Of a stretch of 64,000 bases of DNA, positions 1 through 12,844 are shown one piece after another. Within the stretch, counting starts at the first letter, position 1. Every line of letters starts with the position of its first letter. The stretch comes from Atrichornis clamosus. Taxonomy: Eukaryota > Chordata > Aves > Passeriformes > Menuridae. A program made the position numbers and the translations under genes. The stretch spans positions 62,001-126,000 of the forward strand of contig WBMZ01000355.1 of the NCBI GenBank assembly GCA_013400975.1, written 5' to 3'. Under the pieces are notes generated by a model. That model did not search any database. It saw only the letters and a list, made by a program, of their open reading frames with translations, and had not been told where the DNA came from.

Positions 1-3000
1 ATTTCTTGTGAGGCCTAGGAAATAGTCTGAGATCACCATAGCCACCTAATTCCCCTTAAGATGTCACTCTCTTGAAAGTCATTGAGATCATGGACTGCAC
101 TGGTCCTTTAGATGCCTTTGTACTATACAGATGCACAGGCTAACAACTGCCAGCTGCATAGCTCGGCTCTGATTGCTTATTTTATTGGCACAGAAAAGCA
201 AGAATTTGAAAAAAAAAGAAATATATGTGTCCAGTGTCCAGCTCAGATCAGTATAAACTTGTTTTGTCTCTCAATTTATTCTAGTAAATATGAATTAAGT
301 AGTGTAAAAATATCTGAAAGTTGGGATAAAAAATATAAAGTAAAAGAATGATAAAACATATGGGGCAGATCACTGCCCTGCTTATACAAACTGTATTCCA
401 TGTAGGCCACTAATCACTAAAAGTAATATGAGATACTTGCTGCAACAGCCTGTCTTCAGATATCCTCCTGATTCTTCACCTTCTCTGTGGCAAACTAGTA
501 CCTAATTACAATAGTACCTGCCTACTCTGGAAGGAAACCCCTATTTTTACAGAAGAGGATTACAGAGACCACCCAGCTTTATCAAATACTTCTTCTAATG
601 CAGCATTTTCTCACATCATTTATATTTCTCCTCACAGAAAGAAGAAAGAACTTTCCAAAGGGATCAGCCCACCTGATAAATCCTGTCTTGCACATCTTCT
701 CCAGTGCTATGACAGAGACAGATTGTCCTCTCTCAAAGCATGGGATAATGAGAATGCTATTTAGAAAGAGTTTCTAATGTGCCATTCTGAAAAAATACAG
801 TCAATGTCACCTCAACTTTTCTCGCAAAAGTAATTAAGAGCCAGACTGAACATAAACATTGAGGCCTTATTTTATGATGCATTAATTCTTCAAATGAATT
901 TAAAAACATGTAGCAGGTCATTTAGCATGCTTTAAGAAAAGTGTAAAGGCTAGATAGATATTATTTGAGGGCTGATGCACTATAGTTTATGTGCAATTGC
1001 ATCACTTTCAGGTACAACAGGTATAACTTGAGAGGCTTTATTTAAAACTGAATGCTAAGCTGTTTTTGTAACTTTTCTTATGAGGACAAACAAAGAACTA
1101 CATTATGGAATTTCTTTTGGCCATTATCTTGATTTTTGTTAATACTCATGCAAAAAGATCCCCTTAAAATGCCAAATGTGTGAATATTATTGTATACATC
1201 TTGGATAACTGTAATATCTCTTTTAAAAAGTAACTATGTAATATGGGTCTACTCTGAAAAATAACTAACTATTGTCATAACTTCTTTAGGAGATCTGCTC
1301 CCTTATTGCCTTTACACTGTTTAGTGACAAACATACATTGCCGTTCTCTGTCTTTATCCATGAGCTAAAAGCAAAGGTTTGTGATCAATGAGAGCAGCAA
1401 CTACGAGGTCTGGACGGACAGCAACAATTACGTTAGCATGAGAATCAGGCATGCAATAGTAAAGGAAAGGCAACAGAAAATGTGAGTAGTAAATATAAGT
1501 AACAGCGTAGCATGGCTTGAGCCTGCCTCAGTACATGGCTGAACTCACAGGACAGAGAATCAAGTCACTTAATGGCAAAGATAAGCTTTTAAATGGTACC
1601 ATGAACAGCAGAGAGTCATAAATTACTAGCAAAAAAAAAAATTGAAAGCTGAAATTGTTATTCAGTAGAGACATAACAGCAATGAGACACAATTCTCACA
1701 GAAAGGTAGAACTAATTGGTGGAAAAGATAACAGTAACAGTGGGAGGTAGAAAATTGATCTAACACTGGTTTATTTATTTATTTCATAACAGATTGTATG
1801 AAGAAAGCATATCTTCCATGTTGTTTGCAGTCATTATTTCTTGTTTAGATCATCATTGTGTTATTGTTTCAGACTGACTTAATTGCACAATAGAAGTTAT
1901 AAGAAAATGGCATTATTAAGAACCATTCTCTCCTCAGCATCATGCAGGGTCCTCAATTTAAATTTAACTTTTTTTTAATTGCGGAATCCTGTTTGGAAGG
2001 GTTCAGTTGCCAACACATAGCACATTAAATGTTAACAGTTTCAGGTTTTAAAACATTTTAAAACCTTTTATGATATGGAAAGAAACCAGCTCAGCTCTCA
2101 CAGCATATTAAGTATGCAGGGCTATAGCCAGGAAACAATCTGAGAGAAAATAAATCTCCCAATGCTACAAGTTTAAAACGGTTTTTTTTTGAGTAGCAAT
2201 TTTTAATTGTATTCAAGTTCCATAAAGACAACTAATACATTAGTTTTGCTAATATAATGTTGCTGTTACACAAAGAACTGTCTTTAATAGTATTTCACTA
2301 GTAAACCAAGAATAAATGGCAATTTAATACAAATGAACTCTTCCACTTCTAGTAACTAGTGATTTATATATAGATGTCTTTTGACTAAGTTTCTTATTCA
2401 TATAACCTCCTAGGAGAACTACATACCTATTTGTTCAATAAGGTAATTAGAATTGAAAGTTGATTTTATTTCACAGGTTGTGTCCTGGCAATTTAAATGA
2501 GACCAAATGACTCATATGCCACGTTTATTTCAACTAAATGAAAGACAGAGAAGGAGTATGAGGAGCTGGAAGAAAATACCGGAAGTACTGTATGTTAGTT
2601 CTTTCTGGAAATCTTAAATATAATAACTTCTCAGCTTTTCAATTATTAACTACTATCTTCATATGCCTTAAAGGTTTCTGTAACTGCCAAACAAGTGCTT
2701 TTTTAGCACAGTCATGAAGACTAAGGATTGCCTTGTTCCTCTTAACAATACTATTTTAACATTTTAATTGAGTTTTCAAATAAAATGGCCTACTAGAAGG
2801 CGTAAGTATAATTTAGAACTTTTAATATTCTACACCCAATTCTACACTCATTATTCTTAACAATTAGGAATTAGGAAATGAAATGACTGCTTAATTTGAA
2901 AGAAAAAATTAGTAATGATTTTCTGTTTGCAGTAATGGAAAAGAAGGCTGTTTCACACAGAAATAGTGAGACTGTCAGACCATAGGCCCAAGTGACTTTT

Positions 3001-6000
3001 TAGGAAGCAGGGACCAGCAAAGAATGGCCTTTCCCTGCTCAACTGCTGAAAATCAGCAAGGACAACACAGACTAGAAACTAAATCCAAGAAAACTGTAGG
3101 CCTGTCCACCATGAATCAGCACTTATTCTCATCCATATTTGAACATTTTTATATTCTTAGGCTTCACAACTCCCCGGGAACTGAATCACACAAACTGATC
3201 ATGACAGTCCGAAAAAGCTCTACCTTCGTGTAATCTAAGCTTATTACTTGATTGCACATTGATAACATGGGGCAACATTTAAAAAAAATTGTGTATTTTA
3301 AATTTGGCAATGCATTGTAAACTCCCTGTACCTGAGTTGTAAGAAAGTGCTAATACTACTTCCCTGTTGCCTTCTCTGTGCAGATCTCTGTTGTATCTCT
3401 CTCTGACATCTTTTTTCTATAGTGGAATTATTTGCCATTTATCTTTCCCTGGAAACCATGCTACACCCCTGCTTGCCTCTGTCACCCTCTTTTGGGGTTT
3501 TTTTTCAGTTGCCTCCATGTGGTATTAAAGACTTGGATGCAGCACAGAGTCATAGAGAAAACCATTATATTTTGCACTCTTGTCCTTTCCTATCAGATCC
3601 TATTTTCATTCTTAATTGCCTTTCTGATTGCTCTTGAGTACAGAGCTGACCATGTCACAGAACTAACTGCAGTCACCTCAACGTGTCTTTCTCAAGTGGT
3701 AAGAGCTGCTTTAAGAGTCCATGTCCATCATACATTTAGGACGTACTTCATGTTATCTCTTTCCTCCATGCACTGGTGAATGCTACTTACCATTTCTGTG
3801 TGTATTACCACTGCCAATACTACTATCTCATTTCAAAAATCTCCATACAAGCACTTAAGCATATCCAAAACTTGATTAATTTTTTTTGTAAGTGTTAAGC
3901 ACTAAGTAGCTTTCAGTGGTTGTATTAGAAATAGTCAAATCCTATTACTTCAGAATCTCTGACAGGCTCGTTAAATATGCAAGGATAACTCAGGAATAAC
4001 AGATTATCTGTGACTTGATAATAACTAAATTTTTACTTTAATATAAATTATTCTCCCAAGTCAAGACTTATTATACTTAAATTTGGATAACAAAATGAAA
4101 TCTTACAATAGGCAGAAAATTATGCATCTGTAAAGTTTAACAATTAGTTTAAGATTAAATTCATATATTAATTATATAAAATATAAAATAGTTCATTTGC
4201 AAGTTAGCAATTTCAAACTTCAATCTATGGAATGTATTTCACCAATGGTCCAATTTAAGGTTATACAGACAAACTTTTTTTTTTCCCCCTTAACTGAACA
4301 TTTAATGTATAACTTAAATAGTGTTCTTTCAATTAACTTAAAAAAAATTACTTAGATTGATCAAAGACTAAACCAAGAAAGAAAGTCTGTTCTGGGACAC
4401 CATACTGAATTCAATATAATCATCAGGAGGGTCTCCAACTTAACAGCTGGAGAATGAGAACTCTGCTTGTGAGAGACAGTGAGCAGCCAGTTGCAGCAGT
4501 AGGCTGGCATCCTCCAGATGGACAGACAATGAGCTAAAATGACAGATGCCACACATGCATCACCAACACCCCAGGAATCTTGGGTGCTTCTCCATTTTTC
4601 TAGAGAGAGATGGCCAGAGCCTGATCCTCCCAGCTTCTTATCAGCAACTTTTCCTACCTGTTCGCTATCTCTGTTCCTTGCGCCAGTCTTCTTGCACAGC
4701 TATTGATTATCCCAAACCTCATGTCTCACTCTCTGAGGGATTTGCTGCTTCAATAGCCCTGAAATCCATAGCTGCCCTTCTCTATTGCTTCTTTATGCCT
4801 CTTCACCTTTTTTTCAGTTATGTTCTGTCTTGTTCTGAATTCCCTTTCTAAATCCAAGTTTTCTTACCTGGTTAAATATCAATCTTCCCTTCTTGTGACT
4901 TCCATTCTCACACACCAGTGACAAGTTCTCCCTCGTTTTCACACCCAACTTCACCATAATCCCTTGCCAAACACACTCCCCCTGTCCCTCCAGTCTCTTC
5001 AATGTTAAAATCTGACAGGACTGGGCATTCAGAGCACAGAACAGAATCACTCCTGACTATGTATGTGTCAGAAAGGGATGGAAGAAATAAGTAGAGAGAA
5101 AAACTAGATTTGGCCATTTAATGCCATGCTCAATTGTGTAGGCTTTTAAAAATAATCTAGTCAGTATGATAAAATTGTAAGAAGCTTTGATATACTGCAG
5201 CATGAGTATGGAATCTGAAAGAGCTCCACTGCAAAAACATACCAAATACATTTTGGAGGATAAATGAACTGCAGTTTTTCCAAAGACTTACACTTGTTGG
5301 CTTTTAGACAGATTTTCATAAATACAGTAGAAATACTGTATAGATTCAATTTCATCAGCTCCCATAACTTAACACTCTGAACCTATGTATGGAATATTAT
5401 GGTATTTAAAATATTTAAAATACAGCAATTTCTAACATGGAATAGAACATGAACTAAGGCATGTAATTCTCCCCCAATCCCTTAAATGAAGGGAAAAAAA
5501 TCCCCAAAAAATCCCTTACCAAACTGGTAAGGCTAAAAATAAATACAATTTAATTTAATAATAATAGTGGTAACTTCAAAAACACTAGATATATTTTACA
5601 CTACATTTTAAACCAATACAATCATAAAACCTTTGATATCTATACATAAAAAAATCCAGCCCCAGGCAAAAGCTAAGTATGAAAATATTAACTTCAACAT
5701 TTAATCTGCTGAATTTACAAGTTATTTTATAAGAGGAATAAATAAAAGGTATTATCTGTCTTCCCATATTACTACATTAGTTTATTTTGTGTAGGGCATA
5801 GGTAACATGCTGAGTTTGGGTTGGGCATGGCGAATGATTGTTGTGAGCTCACAAATACACGTGTTCATACAACTGTACCACTGGGCTTCTGCGTATCTTT
5901 TACTCATCACATGTATGGTAGCATAAATGTGGTGTAAAATTCACCATTGGAAAGTTCTACCTACAGCAGTCAAAGACCGTCTTTGTCTGGGAAACATGAG

Positions 6001-9000
6001 TTTAAACTCTGTTCCCACACAAAGACTGACAGGAAATGCAGCTAACCCCTTTCAACAAATGGACACTTTTAAGACATGCAGAATATCTTATGGTCTAAGT
6101 GAACTCATTAAAGATCCCAAAGGAACTGTTTTCAGGACACATTGCTAAAAGCTGCAGTTCTTTTTTCCTATTGCTGTGCTTCCTAAAACCATTGTCAGAA
6201 AACTGTTAGTGATAATTTTATAACACACAAACCATAGCGTTAGTTGCAATGGTTTAATACTGAAAAGTCAAATATGTGTATCAACAGAAATTTAAAAGTG
6301 TTTCCATAAAATATTGTCAATAAAACTGGCATGTTTATATAAGTAAACAAGAAATAGTTGAGGAATGCTACTTTCAATACAGGGGAAAAAATCCCCTGAA
6401 ACTTCAACTTAGTGATTCTCTTTTCTCTCCCATCCAATTCTCAGCACCTCTTCCTCACCCAGAAAATGCTATTTTGCAAAAATGCATGTAAAAAAAAAAA
6501 TCAAGCATGCTTTACACAGCACAACAGATAACTCAGCTTTTTCATCCATGAATCTTTAATATCTAGCCAGAGTTAAATGTTAAAGTGAATTTTTTATCAG
6601 CTGAAGCACAGAAGTTTGATGTTACCATTATCTGAAGCTAAAAAGAAAGTAAAAACTCAAGATGGTAGTTCTTTATTTTGATTAAACTTCTGTTGTTGTT
6701 CAGTAAAGACAGAAGAAATGAATATCTAAAAGCTACAGGATTTTTAGACTATCGTTTCAATATTTCTGAAAATAGGAAGGCAGAAATAAGCTGAAGAGAA
6801 AATTGTATTTCTCTCTCTGCTGTATTAGTAAAAAACATTCCACAAAACAATTAAAACAAAAAATATTTTTTTTTCTTCCTACTACCATAGAAAATTTGGT
6901 TGGAATGCATCTCTGTAAGTCCTCTAATCCAGTCTTGTGCTTGAATCAGGACTATTGACAACACTAGATAAGATCAGCCATGATTTTACCTAGCCAAATG
7001 TTAACAATCTCAAGGGGTGGATATTTCACAACGCTTCATAACAAGCACTACTCCAGTACTATTCTACCCATCTGGTGTTTTAATTTCTTCTAAAACTGAA
7101 ATTGGAACATCCAAAATCAATGCTTGTGGCCAGTGGTGCTTCTTTGCTCAGAAGAGTTTGGTTTCATCATCCTTGCTACTGAGTGCTCACAGGATGCTCT
7201 TAGATTGCCCCTTAATCTCCTCTTCACAACACTAAACAAGCCCCAGCTCCCGCAAGATCCCTCTAACCTCCATGGGATTTAGGGCTCTCCCAATCTGTTG
7301 GACCCTCTTCACAGACCTCTTGAAGTCAAAGAATGGGAATTGGCCAGAGTCTTTTAGAAAAGAACACCTTTTTCTGCTGGCCATGCTTCTCCTAAGGTCG
7401 CCTGGTATGCTGATTACCTGACTAGTAGTAAGAGTGCACTCCTGGGTTCATGTTCAGCCTGGTGTCTGCAGTAACCTCCAGGTCATTTCCACTGAAGCTG
7501 CAATTCAGATGTTTGTTTCATGTCCCACACAAGTGTGTGCAGCTCTTCCACTTGAGATGCAGACTTCTTACTGAACTTTATGAGGTTTCTTCTGGCAAAG
7601 TCCTAAAGTATGTCAAGATCCCTTTAGAATACAGCTCTGCCTTTTGTCACGTTAGCCACTCCCTCTTAATTTATTATCCTCTTGAAATTTGCTGAGGGTG
7701 CACTGTGTGTCACGATCTAGGTCATTGATGAAGATATTCACTGGCGCCTCAGGTATCCTGAAATCCTCTGCTCATCAGTGACCACTTGACAGATGTCAAG
7801 TGATGATCATTACCCTTTGAGCCTACTGGTTAAGTTAGTTCCCAACTCAGTCTCTTATCTTAGCCCACTCTTCCTCAGTTTTCAAAGAGTGCCGTGGGAG
7901 ACTGTGTCAAAAGCCTTACCAAAGTCACTGCATGCAAATGAGCACAGCCATGCTCAGAGAAGGCTAACAAGCAACGTTAAGCATACAATCCACAAGATAC
8001 CCAAAAGGCTATCCAGAAGGTTTCCAAACCATTACAAACCATATCTCCTTTCCAGCTATGATTAGCTGTACATGTTCATCCAACACTTCCTCATGTTCGG
8101 ATGATAGACTGTTGGAAGCATTTTAAAGCTGTGTTACAGCTTTTCCTGCCCACAGAAGAGATGTGAGAAATACCTTTGCAGCCACTCCCCATGACAAGGA
8201 GTGGTGAAGAGGAATCACCACGTGCCCCACAGCAGATCCCAGATGTGCATTTGTGGGAGTTGTGACATGGGCCAGGTACAACTTTGGAGTCAGCTGTGCT
8301 TTCACTCAGCAAAGAGGCATTCCTGCTCAAGGCAGCACCTGTGCTGGGGCACTGCTTGGTACAGGGCAGTCACTCCTCTGCCCTCATCCAAGCAGTCAGA
8401 AATTTCATCAGGAAAGACAACCAGTCTGGACAAGCACACAAATTGCTTTCAGTAAATCTATGCTGACTATTCCAATTACCTTCTGGGCCCTTAACCGCCT
8501 GGCAAAGATGATGTTGAGTACTTCACCTTTTTCTATATTATCTGTCACCACGTCGACTTCCCTCCTATTCATCACCTTTTATCCTCAAATTTTACCTTCA
8601 TTTTTCAAAGTAGCACACACGTGTAGAATCACTTTTTCTTTTCCTTTATGACCCCTGTAAGTCTTAGCTCAAATTAATCAGCTTTCTGATTTTGTCACTA
8701 AGCAGTCAAGCAACGCTTGTCTGTATCTTGCATTTTAGGTCATTAGAGAGCTCTTCGCTCAGCCATGAAGGCCTTCTGCAGAATCCCCCTCCTTCCTGCT
8801 CAACAGGATGGCTCCTTCCTGAGTTCTCAATAAGTTTTTATTTAGAAATCATCCATCTTTCATGGACCCTATGTTTCTGGTCAGCATCCCAAGAGATTTT
8901 GCTATGCAACTCTCCAAAAAGGCTGAAGTCTGCTCTTCTGAAGTCATAACTTGCTGACTATCTTTCCAGACTTCCTTTGAATCATGAACTAAACCAAGTC

Positions 9001-12000
9001 GTGGTCACTCTGATCCCAGCTGTTATTTATCACCACCTTTGCCATTAGTTCTTCCCTTCTTGTAGCAGTAGGTCATGCAGAAAATTAATCCTGTTTCTTC
9101 TCTCTAGCAGCATCAGGGAATGGTCAGCAACACAACCAATGAATCCCCTGTACCGCCAGCACAGCAATTTAATCTTACTAGAAACTAAAACAAGCAAGGT
9201 CTTACTTGCAGTGTAATGATGATTGTACTGATAGAATTACTGGACATCTAGTTTTTATCCATTTTTGATCACATATTCTACTAATGTGAAGTTGTGTTAT
9301 TTTATTTAAAATTTAAAAGGTTATAATTTTTATAAAAAATACTGAAAGGCAAAGTTTCCATTCTGAGTGAATTCAAAATAAGTACAGAAAAATCAAGAAG
9401 TAAATTACACCCATCACTGATAAAATTTTATAGCAATAATACACACAATTTAACAAAAGTTCAGTGATTAAAAGACAACATCCAGCTTCATTAAAACTTG
9501 TGGTTGAAGATGATTTGTTATTTTTCTATCCCTTGTGCTCAGATTAGGCTATTTTTCCCCATAGTTTTTTTACGTAAAGATTGTACTGAATTTTTTTCGG
9601 ACACAGATTCACTGGCAGACCAAAAAACCCCCAATTTTTAACAATAGAAACACTCTTGTTAGGCAAAATAGACATATTTAGGTTAAAAACCCCTTAGAAC
9701 TGGAATGAACAAAAAAAAAAAAAACAAAACCAAAAAGCATGAGGAAGTGGGCAAATTGAGTCAAATGTTCAACCATTCAAGCTTTACTGATAGATCCATT
9801 ATTGCAAGTAAGTTAAAAGAAAGCTTGTCATCTGCCTCTCTCAGATCACTTGTACAGAGAATTCCAAAATTGCAAAAGCCTTTTTTAGTGGAGAAGTTAC
9901 TGTTCCAAATATTTTTAGCTGTCACAAATGAAAATCTGTCAGAAGTGTTGCAAGACTGCATGGGTAATAAATTTCCTTATGTGAGCACAATGTAAATTAG
10001 CCCTGTAAATCTATTACAGCAAGAACCAGGTAGTTTTAATGGATAGCACTGCAGTAGCTGGCAAACATCTTAATTATAAAACATTATGTGAGAAAACCTG
10101 ATTATAAATGCCACAATCAAGTCACTTATAGGTTCTACTGAAGCTATCAATATGATAATTGAATTCCCAAAAGATATTCTGAATTGGTCAGCAACAAAGA
10201 CTTTCCAAATATCTTCTTATTTTAACGGCAGACTCATCAGCAAATCCTATGGCATTGAACAGAAAGAATGCATTTACTAGTCTCAGTTTATAGCTGTGAA
10301 AATCATTGTGAAAATTACATTGCATTTCCAGTAGTCCCACTTAAATCAATAGGCAATAATTAGACACATAGACATAAAAAAAAAAAAAAAAAGTCTCAGC
10401 AGCATTCCAGTGTTTAATAGTTTGGGTTTTAAGGTCAGAGCTTCTTAGTCATTGCAGTCGGAGAAGAAACCTGGTCTCTGGCTCTTGTTTGGGTGTCTGT
10501 CAGATGGTGCTGTATGGTGCATGTCCAGTGAGGAAATGCAACGGCAAGAAGTATCATTTGTCTAATGACCATATTCATTTTCTCTTTGTGCTTTTGTCTC
10601 CTGAGTAACAGTGTAGCATATAGACTATTATCACTATTAAAATGAAGTTAATAATAGCCTCCTCCTTTTCAATAGGTCAAAGTTAACACTTATCCAGAAA
10701 TATGAGATTTCCATCTAATTTGCTCTGTGGCATTCAAAGCCTGCTCCTATCACTTGACACCCTTATTTCTGCTGGTGCCACGCACCTGCCACAGAAGATC
10801 ACACTCATCGAGTCAGCCTCTCCTGTCAATAGTGCCAATGCCACAAGAAGACTTTGGATACCAGACCTTTATTAGGCAACACACTAATCTGGAAACCCAG
10901 ATAGGAAAAAGAACACAGGAGAGAAGGATTTCACAGAATATATACAGCTTCTCTGGCCATTCTTTTCTCCCCCCAAATAATACAAAATGGATGTTGATGT
11001 GAATACCTCAGACAGGAAACAGACTGTGCCAGTATGTCATTTTACCTAATGAGCTAAACCAGCAGAACTAATTTGTTTAAAAACTATTAGAAATATCAGG
11101 ATAGGAATGCATCTTTCTTCCTGAGAAAAAGGTCAAAAGGACATCCAAATTAATTTCAATACATGGTTCTTTGTATGCTTTCTACTGCATATCTGCTAAA
11201 GTATTGGGCTGAGTCACAGATTTCTCTTCCATTACTACTTTTTTTTTTTGGTTTTTCAGAAGTAACCAGAAAGTTAAACTTGGCTACATGTAACACAAAG
11301 AAACACAGGACTAACAACACTTGGTCTCATTACAAGACTTCTAACTGTTTAAATGGTCTTTTAATTGTCAGGACATCTTATCCCATTTTAGGATTAATCC
11401 CTTCACTTTCTGTGACTTCTTGATGTACTTAGCTATTGTTTACTTTTAAGGCTGCTTTTTTTTTTTCTACTTTTAAACTTAGCTAACGCTTTTCCAGTAA
11501 TAATGGAGCTGGTATTTCATTACAGAGTAAGTCAACTCAGCACTACAAGCTTATTGACAAAGACTTCATCATTGTAAGCCAGACGTTTTAATATTGGTAT
11601 TCTTGCTATACACGGGTATTTGAGAAATTATCAGATCATTACTAGACCAGGTAAAATCTTGATTCACAAGTTAATGATATCAATGTTTTAACTATTAATT
11701 AAAAATGGAACTTCTTGGAGCCCTTTGGAGAAAATTCATCCTAATTGAATCTCTCATAAGTTGAAGGAAATCAATTTCAATGAGCTTTGCATTCTCAATG
11801 AAAACACAGGAGAAACTTTTTTAGCCAAGACAGGGAAGAAAGGTGTGGCTTCCACACAATTATGTTCTGATTAAACACTGTATCATGATTTAGTTACTCT
11901 GAATCTGTCTGATCCAACAAGTTAAGCTGCTTGAGATAGTAATCACATGCAACAAGAAAAATGAAATGCAAATTAATGGGTTATGAAGCTGATGAATACA

Positions 12001-12475
12001 TAAGTGGATGAGATTCTTTGACTTGCAAGACACAGCAAGTCAGGTTAGAGGATCAGAACATCCCAGCCCCCTCCTAGCACAGAAAAAAAAAATTTCTCAT
12101 TTTCTGTGGCATTAGACATTATAATGAGGGCTCATTTACAAACTGAACAACTTCTGTCTTCTAGGTGAATGGTAGTGAAAAAGATAAATACACACTGTCT
12201 CATCAGTGACATTCAGTGTTCATTGAAAACAAGACATAAAAGAACCCTCCCAGCATTTTCCTGTGCATCTCTTCTACCTTGAAATTAACTACACAGATAC
12301 AATTTTCTACTGCACTTCCATATAGTAGTCACAATTCTTTGGGGATTATATAAGAAAAAAAAACCATAGAAATGGACTGGGTATATATGCTGTATTCTAT
12401 TTGAGATGCACTGAATGCTTTACTTACATGCTTTGAAATTGCATGAAAGGTAACAAATAAAGAGAAGTATCTGAC
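1..12475 (-). other. DLG2: DLG2 intron after the linker exon (partial)
   Basis: This intronic sequence continues beyond base 1. I looked on the minus strand for the following DLG2 linker and PDZ3 exons (PPEPVYSTVN-like and GLGFNIVGGEDGEG-like sequence) and did not find them. From 1 to 6890 it is AT-rich with no element I can name. The stretch 3400-5060 is pyrimidine-rich with short ORFs on both strands that resemble nothing I know. A decayed CR1 LINE occupies about 6890-9165. The stretch 9165-12475 is again plain AT-rich DNA with A-runs near 9711 and 10377. Confidence 0.85.
6890..9165 (-). mobile_element. Long, decayed CR1 LINE (ORF2 region to 3' end), minus strand
   Basis: The plus strand reads as the reverse complement of avian CR1. 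Recognisable landmarks in order are CTCTAATCCAGTCTTGTGCT near 6921, TTTGCTGAGGGTGCACT near 7687, AGGTCATTGATGAAGATATT at 7720, and GAGACTGTGTCAAAAGCC at 7899. Further along are AAATCTATGCTGACTA at 8455 and TGAAGTCTGCTCTTCTGAAG at 8924. The order corresponds to the 3' untranslated tail, then the reverse-transcriptase C-terminus, then more 5' ORF2 sequence as coordinates rise. Frames are broken throughout, so it is a dead copy. CR1 homology fades between about 7990 and 8370 (see findings). It is truncated before the 5' end of the element, as is usual for CR1. Confidence 0.88.
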
Positions 12476-12617
12476 CTGGTGTAGTCGTCCTCCACAAGCA
12501 TGTGCTTTGGAATGGGTGAGTATCTTCCTGGTGAGATAGGGGCCAGAGATGCCTTGTACTCTAAAGTGCCGTTGTTTCCAGAAGAGAGTATATGATTTTC
12601 CATTGGTGGAGAATAAG
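12476..12617 (-). CDS. DLG2: DLG2 coding exon: Pro/Ser-rich PDZ2-PDZ3 linker
   Basis: This 142-bp minus-strand exon encodes 46 whole codons from YSPPMENHILSS to PKHMLVEDDYT, with a split Ser codon before and a split Arg codon after. It has no domain fold. It is part of the flexible linker between PDZ2 and PDZ3, with Ser-Pro/Tyr-Ser-Pro steps (YSPP, ISPG, RYSPIP) and an acidic end (VEDDYT). The acceptor is ACCATCAG ending at 12618 and the donor is GTCAGA starting at 12475, a weaker donor than those of the PDZ2 exons. It enters in phase 1 and leaves in phase 2, so skipping it alone would shift the frame. Compared with the mammalian protein as I remember it, the bird reads ILSSGNNG where mammals read LLSGNNG, one extra Ser. 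The following exons (more linker, PDZ3, SH3, GuK) are not in the window. Confidence 0.96.
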
Positions 12618-12805
12618 CTGATGGTAAAAATAAACATTTCTAGTCAGCAACTTGCATGTTTCATTAGATATCACAAGAATATGATTTTTTTTATTTCAGT
12701 ACCAAGAATATGCTCAATGCTGTAAATGAGATGAAAACTAACAATCCTTGCTTGAGAAGGCTTAAAATATAACAAGAAAGAATGAACAGCTGGAGTTTTC
12801 CTGAA

Positions 12806-12844
12806 AATAATAATAATAACAACAGCAATAGTAATAATAATAAT
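12806..12844. repeat. AAT/AAC-rich imperfect simple repeat
   Basis: ATAATAATAATAACAACAGC followed by AATAGTAATAATAATAAT. It is an interrupted trinucleotide repeat about 190 bp upstream, in transcript sense, of the linker-exon acceptor. Confidence 0.9.

Noticed and set aside
3422..3779. Overlapping plus-strand ORFs in a pyrimidine-rich stretch
   Set aside because: Composition explains the absence of stops. No similarity recognised.
8091..8651. Several overlapping ORFs
   Set aside because: They fall in the decayed CR1 and its interruption. No recognisable protein results.
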